The notes: generated by a model not told the origin, from the sequence alone. 64,000 nucleotides of DNA from Mycolicibacter hiberniae (GCF_010729485.1 NZ_AP022609.1:4332655-4396654), one strand, 5' to 3'; counted from the first letter of the stretch, positions 43,375 through 53,034 are shown. Numbers and translations: made by a program.

Positions 43375-44614
43375 GATCGCGGAATGTCCTTCCACGGCTT
43401 TCCCTTCCAGGGATCGGGCTCCTTGGGCAGTCCGAGCACCCGTTCGCCGAGGATGTTCTTGTTGATATCGGTGGTGCCGCCCTCGGTGCCGTTGGCCAGA
43501 CTGCGCATCCAGCCCTGGACGTCCCGCGGCAGCGCGTCGTCGTCATCGGAGCGGGGCCAGGCGATCGAAGCGGTGCCGGCCAGGTCGACGATGAGATCCT
43601 GAATCTGCTGGTTGAGCGTGGCCTGGTGGACCTTTCCGATAGACGACGCGGCGCCGGGTGACTGGCCGGCCGCCAGCGCCTGCCGTACCCGGGCGTTGGT
43701 CCAGCCGCGTACCTGTTCCTGCGCCCATAGACGCATCACCTTGGTGCGGATGACGGGATCGGCCCAGCGGCCGGTCTCCTGCGCCAATGCGATCAACCGC
43801 TGCGCGCTGGAACCGCCGAGCCGGCCCATGCCGCCGGAGCCCGATCCCGAAACCATCTGGCGCTCGACCGACAGCGTCGATGCGCTGACCCGCCAGCCGT
43901 CGTTGAGGTCGCCCACCCGGTGCGCATCAGGAACCCGCGCGCCGTCTAGGAACACCTCGTTGAACTCGCGCTCACCGGTGATCTGACGCAACGGGCGCAC
44001 GTCGACACCGGATTGGTGCATATCGAGCAGAAAGTAGGTGATGCCCCGATGTTTTGGCAGTTCGGGATCGGTGCGCGCCAGCAAGATCCCGAAATCGGCC
44101 TCATCGGCCCAGGTCGTCCAGACCTTCTGACCGGTGATCACCCATTCGTCGCCGTCGCGTACCGCGCGAGTGGCCAGTGAAGCCAGGTCCGAGCGGCACC
44201 GGGCTCGCTGAACAGCTGGCACCACTTCTCCTCGTTCCGCACGATGGGGGGCAGGAACCGCAAGCGCTGCTGTTCGGTCCCGTGACTGAACAGAGCCGCC
44301 GCCGTGTTGTTGAGGCCCAACGGGTTCAGGCGCGTCAACCGCAGTGGGGCGAGCGCGGTTTCGATGGCGCGCGCCACGTCGCCGGAGACCCCCAGCCCAC
44401 CGTGCTCCGGCTGCCAGCCCGGCACGACCAGGCCGGATGAGGCGAAGGTGGGATACCACCGCCGGTAGGCGTCCGCGGTGCGGACGGTGCGCAGTGCCCG
44501 CGGACCTTCGGCCGCCGCGGCGCGCCAGTGTTCAGGCACCTCGGCCCGTATCCATTGCTCAACTGTGGCTACCGCTTGTTCTGCGGTGCTCGAGGCGTCG
44601 ATCGGCAGTGTCAT
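43371..44614 (-). CDS. acyl-CoA dehydrogenase, frameshifted as sequenced
   Basis: Two frames together give a complete acyl-CoA dehydrogenase of about 414 residues. The N-terminal part (from ATG 44614) reads to WCQLFSEPGA, and the C-terminal part resumes at SDLASLATRAVRDGD and ends with the FadE tail DINKNILGERVLGLP. The break is at about 44194, where one G is missing from GGTGCCGGCTCG. Everything else is intact, so a sequencing error or a very recent mutation is likely. It overlaps both neighbours by four bases in a tightly coupled operon, which argues for a working gene. Confidence 0.85.
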
Positions 44615-45417
44615 CGACCCTGAAACTCCGCTTCCCGCTTCTCCCGGAAGGCCGCCAGGCCCGCTTTGAAGTCGTCACTGCGGGTCGCCAGTTCCAGAGC
44701 CATGGCTTCGTTGTGGAGGTGCCGGTCGAGGTCCAGTCCGTTCCCGCTCTGTAGCAGCCATTTGGTGAGGCCCAGCGCGACCGTCGGCCCGGTCGCGATC
44801 CGGTTCGTGAACTCGTCGGCAGCGGCAGCCAGATCGGTTGGGGCGTGGGCCTCGTGGATGATCTCCCATGCTGCGGCCTGAGCACCGGAGAGCTCCTCGC
44901 CGAGCATCAGTAGTCGGCGGGTGCGCACCATCCCGATCAGGCGGGGCAGCAGCCATGCGGCGCCGCTGTCCGGACTCAGACCGCGGGCCATGAACGGTTC
45001 CCAGAATTTCGTGTCGTCGGCGGCCAGGCAGAAGTCGGATGCCAGGGCGATATGGAACCCGAGTCCGGCAGCCCAGCCGTGCACCACCGAGACGATCGGC
45101 ACCTGCGTCTCGAGCATCAGCGGGATGAGCCGGTTGGCCTTATTCGGCAGTCTGCGCTGGGTGGCGCCGACGCGCGGTTTGCGTGCAAAAGGTGCGGTCG
45201 TTGTGATCAGGTCCGACCCCGCGCAGAAGTCCGGCCCGTTGGCGTCGATGCGGATGACGCGCACCTCTTCGTCGGTACCGGCTGCCGCGACGTGGGCCAC
45301 CAGGGCGTCGAGGACTACATCGTCGATCGCGTTGCGCCGCTCGGCACGGTCGAGGGTCAGGCGCAACTCGTGGCCCCGGTGTTCTACCACGAGGCCCGGG
45401 ACGCCGGCGTAGGTCAT
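44611..45417 (-). CDS. enoyl-CoA hydratase/isomerase (crotonase)
   Basis: A 268-residue crotonase with LRLTLDRAERRNAIDD, GSDLITTTAPF near residue 68, the oxyanion-hole region VHGWAAGLGFHIALASDF and the later RGLSPDSGAAWLLPR carrying acidic residues near 148. It differs from the duplicated pair downstream and is closer to the crotonase at 46771-47592, which shares the PDSGAxxLL form. Its reaction may therefore be distinct, perhaps an isomerase or ring-opening step. Confidence 0.86.
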   Translation of the reverse strand: MTYAGVPGLVVEHRGHELRLTLDRAERRNAIDDVVLDALVAHVAAAGTDEEVRVIRIDANGPDFCAGSDLITTTAPFARKPRVGATQRRLPNKANRLIPLMLETQVPIVSVVHGWAAGLGFHIALASDFCLAADDTKFWEPFMARGLSPDSGAAWLLPRLIGMVRTRRLLMLGEELSGAQAAAWEIIHEAHAPTDLAAAADEFTNRIATGPTVALGLTKWLLQSGNGLDLDRHLHNEAMALELATRSDDFKAGLAAFREKREAEFQGR

Positions 45418-45424
45418 CAGCGGC

Positions 45425-46673
45425 TCAATCCTGCGCGAACCGCGCCGACACCGCGGTCAGCAGTTGGGTGAGGTCGGTTGCTCCGCCGGGCGGATCGGGT
45501 AGCCGGACCGGACCTCGTTCACGGCTGGGCAGCAGGACGGTGGCATGGCCCGGCGCGGTGATTTCGCCTCGGTGGTTGGTGGCCGCCAATTCCAATTCGA
45601 CGGCCGGCCGGTCCCCCTCGGCGAGGAACTTGCGCACCACGGTCCCTGAGATGGTGTGCAGGTCGCCGACGTAGTTGAACAGCCGGAACTCGCAGTCCAA
45701 TTTCCACAGCCAGGCGTCATCGCCCATCCAATCGGTGCACAGATGGATGAGCCACGTCTCGCGCATCCGGCCATAGTCGAACGTGGTCGGGTTTCCGGCG
45801 CCGCGGGCAGCATCGGGGTCCCAGTGGACGCGCTGCGCAACATCGGGCACACCTTGCTCATTGGGCGTGTAGAACCGGGGAATTCGCTGCCGGTTGCGCC
45901 ATGCCAGCCGTAGCGGTCGCACACCGTACATACCGGTGCCCATGCCGACGTGCCAGCAGACCATGTCGGTGACGGTCAGTGGCCCCTTGGTCAGCGGCCC
46001 GACGGCGTCACCCTCCCGGACGTCTTCCCACCATCGCGGCTCGGACCCGCGCGGGGCCTCCTCGGGTACCGCGCGTCGATCTCGGTGATCTCCTCCGGTG
46101 TCCAGGTCTTGAGCTCGACCCCCTGGTATTTCTTGCGACCGCGGGCCTTGCTGCGTTCGGTGCGGATCATGTTGCGGTACTGGCCTCCGAGGATGGTTCC
46201 CTCGTCGTCGCGGAAGACCTGCGCCGTCCACTCGTGGACGGCGCGCTCGGCGAAATCGCTGGTCTTGTCGAGTGCTGCCACCAGGGCGTTGCGCCGATAG
46301 ACGCGATGTCCTGCTCGCAGCGGCGCCCACCATTCCCGCGACGATGACGCGTAGAAGGCGTGTACACCCGCAGCGGGTCGCCCTTGGTGAGCGCGCGGTC
46401 CGCCTCGGACAGCTCGGTGACTTCGTCCTCTCCGATCACGGTGTCACCGCCTATCAGCGGCGGCGGCGCGATCGGTTCGCCCCAAACCGATTTGGACGCA
46501 TAGTCGGGATCGCACCACAGTGGATTTCCGTCGCCGTAGCTCTCCGCGGCATGGCGAAAGGCGTCTTCGTTGGGACGCCGGTAGTGCGGTGGCTGCGGGT
46601 TGGGGACGGCGATGCCGATGGTGGCCCGCAGCCGTTCCAGCGCCTCATCGGTGATTTGGCCGGTGCCGGTCAT
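45425..46673 (-). CDS. FAS1-like/MaoC two-domain dehydratase, frameshifted as sequenced
   Basis: Three reading frames join to give a protein of about 416 residues: an N-terminal FAS1-like dehydratase domain (from ATG 46673, with DAFRHAAESYGDGNPLW), a central DKTSDFAERAVHEW segment and a C-terminal hotdog domain (LTVTDMVCWHVGMG, TFDYGRMRETWL). Breaks lie near 46372 (one G lost) and 46069 (one C lost). It is the first gene of the 40.4-46.7 kb operon, 97 bases from the divergent crotonase with operator site 8 between. The likely role is hydration or dehydration of an enoyl-CoA. The errors fit the pattern of single-base losses in this part of the sequence. Confidence 0.8.
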
Positions 46674-46717
46674 CGCGCAACCTCCTCATGGCGCATGCAC
46701 TTGGTCGAGACCAAAGT

Positions 46718-46733
46718 GAGAATTAAGATACCC
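46718..46733. promoter_or_regulatory. recurrent 16-bp operator-like repeat, site 8
   Basis: GAGAAT-TAAG-ATACCC in the divergent gap between the FAS1/MaoC dehydratase and the crotonase at 46771. The left arm is perfect and the right arm weak. Confidence 0.45.
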
Positions 46734-46770
46734 GAAAACGGAAAGCGACGTTAACGTAGGGCGGGTTTGG

Positions 46771-47592
46771 ATGCCGGAAGAACCGATCGGGATCAATTAC
46801 GACGTGGGGTCCGACAATGTGGGCCGCATCGTCATAGACCGCCCAGACGTCGGAAACTCTTTGTCGCCATTGGCTCGAGATGCGCTCGCCGACGTCCTGA
46901 TCAGTGCACACGCAGACCCCGGAGTTCGAGCGGTACTCTTGGCGTCAACGGGTTCGCGGCACTTCTGTACCGGTGCGGGCTTGGCATCGGCACCAGCCGA
47001 TACGTCCAGGCAGCTTCCCCCCGACCGGCGTCCGGGTGATATTGCGCGCCAACTGGCGCACGGCTGGCAACGGTTGGTGGGCGCTGTCCTCGACTGTGAC
47101 AAACCGGTTGTGGCGGCATTCAGCGGAACAGCGTTAGGTGGCGGTGCCAGTCTGGTGCTGGCGTGCGATCTGGTGGTGATGGGGCAGCAGTCGGCGTTGG
47201 TCGAGGGATTCGTGCATCGCGGGATCGTGCCCGACTCCGGGGCCGTGCACCTGCTGACCAGGATCGTCGGCCTGCGTAAGGCCACCGAACTGCTGATGTT
47301 GGGTCAGCCGGTGGATGCCGAGGAGTGTTTGCGGCTGGGTCTGGTGAACCGCGTAGTGCCCGCCGACGAGGTGCACCAGGCCGCGGACGCCCTGGCGGTA
47401 CAGCTGGCGGCGGGGCCGTCGGTGATGCTTGCCCTGACCAAGCGCCTGCTCGCGGTTTCGGCGGAGTCGCCGCGGGAGCGTGGGTTCGAGCAGGAGGCAT
47501 GGGCGGCCGAACTGAACTCCCGCACAGCTGATCTGCACGAAGGTCTGCAGTCCTTCGCCGAGCGCCGGTCGCCGCGGTTCCGCGGGCGCTGA
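46771..47592 (+). CDS. enoyl-CoA hydratase/isomerase (crotonase)
   Basis: A 273-residue crotonase with VGRIVIDRPDVGNSLSP, the CTGAGLASAP loop, the oxyanion strand FSGTALGGGASLVLACDL near residue 115 and GIVPDSGAVHLLTR near 150. It is a single-gene plus-strand unit with its own promoter facing the minus operon. It is convergent with the SDR at 47601-48464, with 8 bases between. Like the gene at 44611 it belongs to the PDSGA subgroup. Confidence 0.87.
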   Translation: MPEEPIGINYDVGSDNVGRIVIDRPDVGNSLSPLARDALADVLISAHADPGVRAVLLASTGSRHFCTGAGLASAPADTSRQLPPDRRPGDIARQLAHGWQRLVGAVLDCDKPVVAAFSGTALGGGASLVLACDLVVMGQQSALVEGFVHRGIVPDSGAVHLLTRIVGLRKATELLMLGQPVDAEECLRLGLVNRVVPADEVHQAADALAVQLAAGPSVMLALTKRLLAVSAESPRERGFEQEAWAAELNSRTADLHEGLQSFAERRSPRFRGR

Positions 47593-47600
47593 GCGTGCCT

Positions 47601-48464
47601 TCAGCCGGCGGCGGGCCCGCCCCGGATGGTGAACGACGAGCTGTCGTCGATCTGGTCGATCGCGGCGGCCACGCCTTCGGCGGTCAGGGCGGGGTCCTCG
47701 ATTCCTTTCGTCACGCCGATGAACACCCGAGACACCTTGCCGGCGCCGACCGAATAGATATGGGCCGTGCGCTCACAGCTGCGGTGCGCCAGATACACCA
47801 CCACCGGGGTGACCAACTCCGGGTCCATCGCCTTGGCCGCCTCGCCCATGATGTCCTCGGTCATCCGGGTCCGCGCGATGGGCGCGATGGCGTTGACGGT
47901 GATGCCGTTGCGTGCCCCCTCGATCGCCAGCACATGCATCATTCCGACCAGGCCCATCTTGGCGGCCCCATAGTTGGTCTGTCCGAAGTTGCCGAAAAGA
48001 CCGGTGCCCGAAGTGGTATGCACTATCCGGCCGTAGTTCTGCTCCCGCATGATCGGCCACACTGCGCGGGTCACGTTGAACGCGCCGGTGAGATGTACGG
48101 CAATCACTGCGCCGAACTGGTCGGCTGTCATGTTCTTGAAGGCGGCGTCGCGCAGAATCCCGGCATTGTTGACCAGGATGTCGACGCGCCCGTAAGCCTC
48201 CAGTGCCGCCGTGACGATGGCCTCACCACCCGCCTCGGTGGCCACCGAATCGGCGTTCGCTATGGCTGTTCCCCCCTCCGCGGTGATCTCGTCCACAACG
48301 CGCTGGGCCACCGACTCGGAGGCGCCGCTGCCGTCGACTGCGCTGCCGAGGTCGTTCACCACAACCCGGGCCCCGCGGCGCGCCAGTTCGATCGCGTGGC
48401 AGCGGCCGAGCCCTCCGCCGGCACCGGTGACGATGGCTACCTGGTTGTCGAATGCAAGTGTCAT
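47601..48464 (-). CDS. short-chain dehydrogenase, multifunctional-enzyme-2-like 3R-hydroxyacyl-CoA dehydrogenase
   Basis: A 287-residue SDR with IVTGAGGGLGRCHAIELARRG, NDLGSAVDGSG and the catalytic YGAAK near residue 160. The NDLGS-type second strand and the LVNNAGILRD loop are features of peroxisomal MFE-2-like SDRs, which oxidise 3R-hydroxyacyl-CoA; this would follow a MaoC-type hydratase. ATG 48464 is chosen; the frame extends into the divergent FadD but is not protein-like there. It faces the FadD at 48525 with operator site 9 between. Confidence 0.86.
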   Translation of the reverse strand: MTLAFDNQVAIVTGAGGGLGRCHAIELARRGARVVVNDLGSAVDGSGASESVAQRVVDEITAEGGTAIANADSVATEAGGEAIVTAALEAYGRVDILVNNAGILRDAAFKNMTADQFGAVIAVHLTGAFNVTRAVWPIMREQNYGRIVHTTSGTGLFGNFGQTNYGAAKMGLVGMMHVLAIEGARNGITVNAIAPIARTRMTEDIMGEAAKAMDPELVTPVVVYLAHRSCERTAHIYSVGAGKVSRVFIGVTKGIEDPALTAEGVAAAIDQIDDSSSFTIRGGPAAG

Positions 48465-48490
48465 GGGTGAGAGGTTACATTCGCAGTATC

Positions 48491-48506
48491 GAGAATTATT
48501 GTTTGC
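48491..48506. promoter_or_regulatory. recurrent 16-bp operator-like repeat, site 9
   Basis: GAGAAT-TATT-GTTTGC in the 60-base gap between divergent SDR and FadD genes. The perfect left arm and GTTTxC right arm match sites 3 and 11. Confidence 0.5.
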
Positions 48507-48524
48507 ATCGGAGGATCTCATGAC

Positions 48525-50090
48525 GTGCCCGACCGGTCTTCTGGGCAATGCGGGGCCGCGCGCCGCCGGACTGCGGCGCGCTATCGGGCCGCCGGGCATT
48601 GGTCGCAGCAGTCGCTGGACCTTGTACACGACACTGCGGCAAGGCATCCCGAGAGGATCGCATTGATCGATCGGGGCGAACAGATCAGCTTTGCTGAACT
48701 GGACGGCCGCATCGACAGGATATGCCGGGAGCTGACCGGGGCTGGCGCGGCGCCGGGGAGTGCGGTTGTCGTGGTGGCCGGCAACGACGTCGACTCGGTG
48801 GCCGCCGTGCACGCGGTTCAGCGTTGTGATGCCGTCGTGCTGCTGGTGCCACGCAGCGCCGGCGCTGCGCAGATCGCTCAGATCATTGATCGCACCGGGG
48901 CATCGTTCGGTTTGGCGCCGAACTGGCCGACGGCGGCCGAAGAGCTGGCCACGAGGTGCAGGTGGATCGCGAGCTCAGAGGGTGACTCGTTCAGGGCACC
49001 GGCACCGCATCGGCCCCACCGGCCCGCCGATGAACCGTCGTTTGTGCTGTACACCTCGGGGACCACCGCCGAGCCCAAGGGGGTGGTGCACTCGCTGAGC
49101 ACCCTGCACAAGGCGTCCGCCAACTACATCGCCGCCGCCGGACTGGGGCCGGCGGACCGGATCTTCCTGATCAGCCCGCTGGCGTCTGTCACCGGTGTGG
49201 TGCAGGCCTTGTTCATCGGTCCCATGCTTGCGGCGCCGATCGTGCTGGAGGACCGTTGGGATCCCGCGGGGACGTGCGACTTCCTATTGTCCAGCGGGGC
49301 GACGTGGTACGGCGGACCCGACCGCCTGCTGGACCGGCTGCTCGACGAGGCGGTGGCACGGGAAAGTCCGGTGCCGCTGCGTGCGGTATATCTTGGCGGC
49401 ACCATGCTCGACCCACGGATCGTCGAACGCGTCGAGGATGACTTCGGCATCGTCGTGATGCGAGCGTATGGATCCTCGGAGGTCCCGGTCAGCACCTCCG
49501 GGCAGCGGACGGACGCCCGGCAGGTGCGACATGCCGACGACGGAGTGCCGCTGGCCGATGTCGAGGTGCGACTGGGTTCGAGCGGGGATTCGGCGGAGTG
49601 TTGCATCCGTGGTCCGCACACCTTTCTGGGTTATACCGATCCCGCCGCCGACGACAACGCCTTCGACGGAGAGTGGTTCCGCACCGGCGACGTCGCCGAG
49701 GTCGACGGCGGACGGGTCCGCATCGTGGGGCGGATCAAGGACATCGTGATCCGCAACGGGATGAAGATTCCCGCTGCCGAGGTCGAGCAGGCGGTGGCCG
49801 CGATAGCCGGTGTCGGCGAATGCGCGGCGTACTCGGTTCCCGATGCGACCACCGGAGAGCGATTGGCCCTGGCTCTGGTGCTCGACGGCGACGCGGAGTT
49901 GTCGCTGGCAGAGTTGACTGCGGCGCTGGTGTCGGCCGGACTGCCCAAGTACAAGCTGCCCGAGGAATTGGTGTTCTGGGATCAGCCGCTGCCGGTCAAT
50001 GCCAACGGCAAGGTGGCGCGCAACAGGTTGCACGAGCATGCGGCCGGTCGGCCACGGGTGGTGGCCGACCGCCTGGTCGCAGCAGATTGA
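48525..50090 (+). CDS. AMP-dependent acyl-CoA synthetase (FadD-type ligase)
   Basis: A 521-residue ligase with VLYTSGTTAEPKGVVHS near residue 173, YGSSEVP, WFRTGDVAE near 385 and C-terminal NANGKVARNR near 496. The start is unsettled: GTG 48525 opens the ligase frame, but the strongest ribosome site (GGAGG) is 5 bases before an ATG at 48520 in another frame, which could mean a lost base within the first 30 codons. From ARYRAAGHWSQQS on, the frame is typical of the family. It should activate an acid for the surrounding beta-oxidation genes. Confidence 0.85.
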   Translation: MPDRSSGQCGAARRRTAARYRAAGHWSQQSLDLVHDTAARHPERIALIDRGEQISFAELDGRIDRICRELTGAGAAPGSAVVVVAGNDVDSVAAVHAVQRCDAVVLLVPRSAGAAQIAQIIDRTGASFGLAPNWPTAAEELATRCRWIASSEGDSFRAPAPHRPHRPADEPSFVLYTSGTTAEPKGVVHSLSTLHKASANYIAAAGLGPADRIFLISPLASVTGVVQALFIGPMLAAPIVLEDRWDPAGTCDFLLSSGATWYGGPDRLLDRLLDEAVARESPVPLRAVYLGGTMLDPRIVERVEDDFGIVVMRAYGSSEVPVSTSGQRTDARQVRHADDGVPLADVEVRLGSSGDSAECCIRGPHTFLGYTDPAADDNAFDGEWFRTGDVAEVDGGRVRIVGRIKDIVIRNGMKIPAAEVEQAVAAIAGVGECAAYSVPDATTGERLALALVLDGDAELSLAELTAALVSAGLPKYKLPEELVFWDQPLPVNANGKVARNRLHEHAAGRPRVVADRLVAAD

Positions 50091-50100
50091 TCGCCAGACG

Positions 50101-51402
50101 TCAGTCGGAACCGCTGACGTTGACGGTGGCCTCTTTGATCTGGGCCTGCCAGTCCGACGACTGGCTACTGTGGTCCCGTTTGGACAGCGCCTGAATCGAG
50201 ACATCGTGGCCCTCGGCGGCCTTGCGCAGACTTCCGACGGTGGCCTGCTCGCGGGTGATGTGGGTGAACGGGTCCCAGTGATACCAGCGCATGGCGTTCT
50301 CGTGGGTCATCTTGTTGATGTCGGCGTCGGGTACGTCGAACTGCTTGAGCACCGCATCGAGTTCCTCGGGGGCGCTGGGCCACATGGAGTCCGAGTGCGG
50401 GTAGTCGGCCTCCCAGCAGATGTTGTCGACGCCGATCTTGTTGCGCAGTTCCACCCCGACCGGGTCGGAGATGAAGCAGGTCAGAAAATGGTCGCGGAAG
50501 AACTCCGAGGGTTTCTGCTGACCGAAGTCCTGACCGGTCCACGTCGAGTGCATCTCGTAGGTGCGGTCGACACGGTCGAGGAAATACGGGATCCACCCGG
50601 TGCCGCCCTCGGACAGCGCGATCTTGAGGTCCGGGTAGGCCTTGACCGGCTTGGACCACAGCAGATCCGCGGCGGCCTGCACGATGTTCATCGGCTGCAG
50701 GGTGATCATCACATCCATCGGAGCGTCCGGTGCGGTGATGGCCAGTCGACCCGAGGAGCCGATGTGCACATTGAGCACGGTATCGGTGTCGACCAGCGCA
50801 TCCCACATGGGTTTCCAGTGCTCCAGGTCGTGGAAACTCGGGTAGCCCATCGCCGCCGGGTTCTCGGTGAAGGTCATCGAGTGCACGCCGCGGGCGGCGT
50901 TGCGGCGAATCTCCTTGGCGCATGCTGCGGGATCCCAGATCACGGGCAGCGTCATCGGGATGAACCGGGCCGGATAGGCGCCACACCACTCCTCGACGTG
51001 CCAGTCGTTGTAGGCCTGGATGAGTGCCAGGGAGAAGTCGTGGTCCTCGGTGGCGAACAGCCGCCCGGCGAAGCCCGGGAAGGAGGGAAAGCACATCGAA
51101 CCCAGGATGCCGCCGGCGTTCATGTCCATGACGCGTTCGTCGACGTTGTAACAGCCGGGCCGGATCTCATCGAGTGCCTGCGGCTCGAGTCCGTACTCCT
51201 CCTTGGGCCGGCCGGCAACGGCGTTGAGCGCCACGTTCGGGATGGTGACGTCGCGGAACTGCCACCGGTCGCTGCCGTCTGCGTCGTGCACCAGTCGCGG
51301 AGCGTCGTGCTGGTACTTCTTGGGCAGGTGGTTGGCAAACATGTCGGGCGGTTCGACGATGTGATCGTCGACGCTGACCAGGATCATGTCGTCTTTGTTC
51401 AC
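50101..51402 (-). CDS. amidohydrolase-2 family (PF04909-like) metal-dependent hydrolase or decarboxylase
   Basis: A 433-residue TIM-barrel protein with ILVSVDDHIVEPPDMF at the N terminus (D-D-H at the first metal site), barrel NVHIGSSG and a C-terminal EADYPHSDSMWP. It shares the DDH and DYPHxD pattern with the gene at 56925-58124 rather than with the two at 28898 and 33439, so the window holds two subtypes. GTG 51402 lies one base after the DUF35 stop with AGAGGA 7 bases upstream. It is the third gene of a thiolase-like, DUF35, amidohydrolase unit, which suggests it acts on the aldolase product or substrate. Confidence 0.86.
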   Translation of the reverse strand: MNKDDMILVSVDDHIVEPPDMFANHLPKKYQHDAPRLVHDADGSDRWQFRDVTIPNVALNAVAGRPKEEYGLEPQALDEIRPGCYNVDERVMDMNAGGILGSMCFPSFPGFAGRLFATEDHDFSLALIQAYNDWHVEEWCGAYPARFIPMTLPVIWDPAACAKEIRRNAARGVHSMTFTENPAAMGYPSFHDLEHWKPMWDALVDTDTVLNVHIGSSGRLAITAPDAPMDVMITLQPMNIVQAAADLLWSKPVKAYPDLKIALSEGGTGWIPYFLDRVDRTYEMHSTWTGQDFGQQKPSEFFRDHFLTCFISDPVGVELRNKIGVDNICWEADYPHSDSMWPSAPEELDAVLKQFDVPDADINKMTHENAMRWYHWDPFTHITREQATVGSLRKAAEGHDVSIQALSKRDHSSQSSDWQAQIKEATVNVSGSD

Positions 51403-51403
51403 T

Positions 51404-51814
51404 TCATTTCCTCTCGCGTGCCGGCGTGAAAATCGGGATGGCGAAGCCGTCTTCGCCGTGGCGAAAGTCGAGAATGAGCTCCAGCCCGGCATCGAGCTGC
51501 TCGACGGTGCAGTTTTCGATGTTGGTCATCAGGCGTGGCCCCTCGGCCAGGTCCACCATGGCGACCACATACGGAGTGCGCGCGTCGAAAGGAGCGGCGT
51601 TCTGGTGGACGACGGTCCAGGTATAGAGCGTTGCGCGGCCACATGCCGGGTTGGGCGATACGTCTTCGCTCCAGCAGTGTGGGCAGAACGACCTGTGATG
51701 CAGCGAGTTTCGGCCACAATCCCGGCACGCGTTGACCAGCAGCCTGCCGTTCTGGATGGCCGACCACCATGCCGCGCTGTCCACGTCGATGGTGGGTCGA
51801 TCGGGGCTCGTCAT
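51404..51814 (-). CDS. DUF35 zinc-ribbon/OB-fold protein
   Basis: A 136-residue protein with CRDCGRNSLHH then FCPHCWSED, a four-cysteine zinc ribbon near residues 30-48, followed by an OB fold. It is the second DUF35 gene in the window and sits next to a second thiolase-like gene, so the two form a predicted complex analogous to Ltp2-DUF35. ATG 51814 overlaps the thiolase-like stop by one base (TGATG). Confidence 0.86.
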   Translation of the reverse strand: MTSPDRPTIDVDSAAWWSAIQNGRLLVNACRDCGRNSLHHRSFCPHCWSEDVSPNPACGRATLYTWTVVHQNAAPFDARTPYVVAMVDLAEGPRLMTNIENCTVEQLDAGLELILDFRHGEDGFAIPIFTPARERK

Positions 51815-52959
51815 CACTGCCTCCCCAGGATCATCGTGGCACTGTGACTGAAGAAGCCGCCGGTAGCGTGTACGCAGGCGAGCTCGGCATCCTCGACCTG
51901 GCGTTCGCCGCACTCACCGCGAAGCTGCCGCACCGCTTCGACCATGAGGAACATGCCGCGCATTCCCGGGTGGCAGGCGGCCAGCCCGCCGCCGTCGGTG
52001 TTGGTGGGCAGCGCGCCACCGGGCCGCAATGCCCCCGAACCGATGAATGCGCCTCCCTCGCCCTTGGCGCAGAAGCCGAGGTCTTCGACGGTGAACAGCA
52101 CAGTGGCGGTGAAGGAGTCGTAGAGCTGGCACACATCGATATCGGCGGGACGCACACCGGCCTGGGCGAAGGCGGCCGGTCCGGACAGGGCACCGGCCGA
52201 CGTGGTGAAGTCATCCCAGGCGCTCATGCTGACGTGCGAGGCGGCGTCGGCGGAACCGAGTACCCAGACCGGCTCCTTGGCGCAGTTGCGGGCCACGGCT
52301 TCACTGGCCAGCACCACCGCGCCGCCACCGTCGGTGCGCAGGCAGACGTGTTTGGCGGTGAAGGGATCGGCCAGCATGGGCGCGGCCGCCACGTCGTCTA
52401 CGGTGATGCGTTCCCGGTCGAAGGCGTTCTCGTTGCCGGCCGCCCACTCGTGCGCGGCGACCGCGACCTCGGCCAGTTGCTCGGCAGTGGTGCCGAACTC
52501 GATCATGTGCCTGCGGGCGGCCATGGCGTACTTGGCGATCAGCGTGGCGCCATAGGGAGCCTCGTACTGCATGGCACCTCCGGCACCCATCGCCGCAGCC
52601 GAGGCTCGGGTTCGCCGTTTGACGTCCGAGCGGGCGGTGGAGCCGTAGGTGAGCAGGATGACGTCGACCTCGCCCGCCGCGATGGCGGCGACCGCATGTC
52701 GGGCCATCACCTCCCACGAGGAGCCGCCCACATTGGTGGCATCGACCCAGCGCGGCCCCAGGCCGAGGTACTCGCTGACCTCGATCGGTGGCAGCAGCGT
52801 CCCGTGGCCGCCGAAACCCTCGATATCGTCCTTGGACAGGCCGGCGTCGGCAATAGCACGGCGTGCGGCCTGGGCCATCAGCCCCATCGCGGTCATATCG
52901 GGCACCCGCCCGCAGTCGGAGAGTCCCGCTCCCACGATGGCAACGCGCTTGGACGGCAT
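51814..52959 (-). CDS. thiolase-like lipid-transfer protein, second Ltp2-type aldolase candidate
   Basis: A 381-residue thiolase-fold protein. The segment TNVGGSSWEVM replaces the cysteine nucleophile loop, and CQLYDSFTATVLF keeps a tyrosine in the same place as the gene at 10360-11526; the second tyrosine segment (EAYIHGM there) is ACHPGM here, so catalysis may differ. Together with the adjacent DUF35 it probably cleaves or forms a C-C bond by a retro-aldol route. ATG 52959 is chosen; there is no clear ribosome-binding site. Operator site 10 lies 43 bases upstream. Confidence 0.8.
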   Translation of the reverse strand: MPSKRVAIVGAGLSDCGRVPDMTAMGLMAQAARRAIADAGLSKDDIEGFGGHGTLLPPIEVSEYLGLGPRWVDATNVGGSSWEVMARHAVAAIAAGEVDVILLTYGSTARSDVKRRTRASAAAMGAGGAMQYEAPYGATLIAKYAMAARRHMIEFGTTAEQLAEVAVAAHEWAAGNENAFDRERITVDDVAAAPMLADPFTAKHVCLRTDGGGAVVLASEAVARNCAKEPVWVLGSADAASHVSMSAWDDFTTSAGALSGPAAFAQAGVRPADIDVCQLYDSFTATVLFTVEDLGFCAKGEGGAFIGSGALRPGGALPTNTDGGGLAACHPGMRGMFLMVEAVRQLRGECGERQVEDAELACVHATGGFFSHSATMILGRQ

Positions 52960-53001
52960 AGCACATGGTAACCACACCGGTAACGGCGTTTACCGAACAC
53001 C

Positions 53002-53017
53002 GTCAATAGTGATTCTC
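53002..53017. promoter_or_regulatory. recurrent 16-bp operator-like repeat, site 10
   Basis: GTCAAT-AGTG-ATTCTC between divergent thiolase-like and HpcH-type genes. The last 13 bases are identical to the best site at 33406-33421. Confidence 0.65.
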
Positions 53018-53034
53018 ATTCCGCTAACGTCAGC

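Noticed and set aside
48520..48663. Small ORF of 47 codons with a good ribosome site
   Set aside because: It lies inside the FadD 5' end with no protein-like features; it is more likely the misread true start of the FadD gene.
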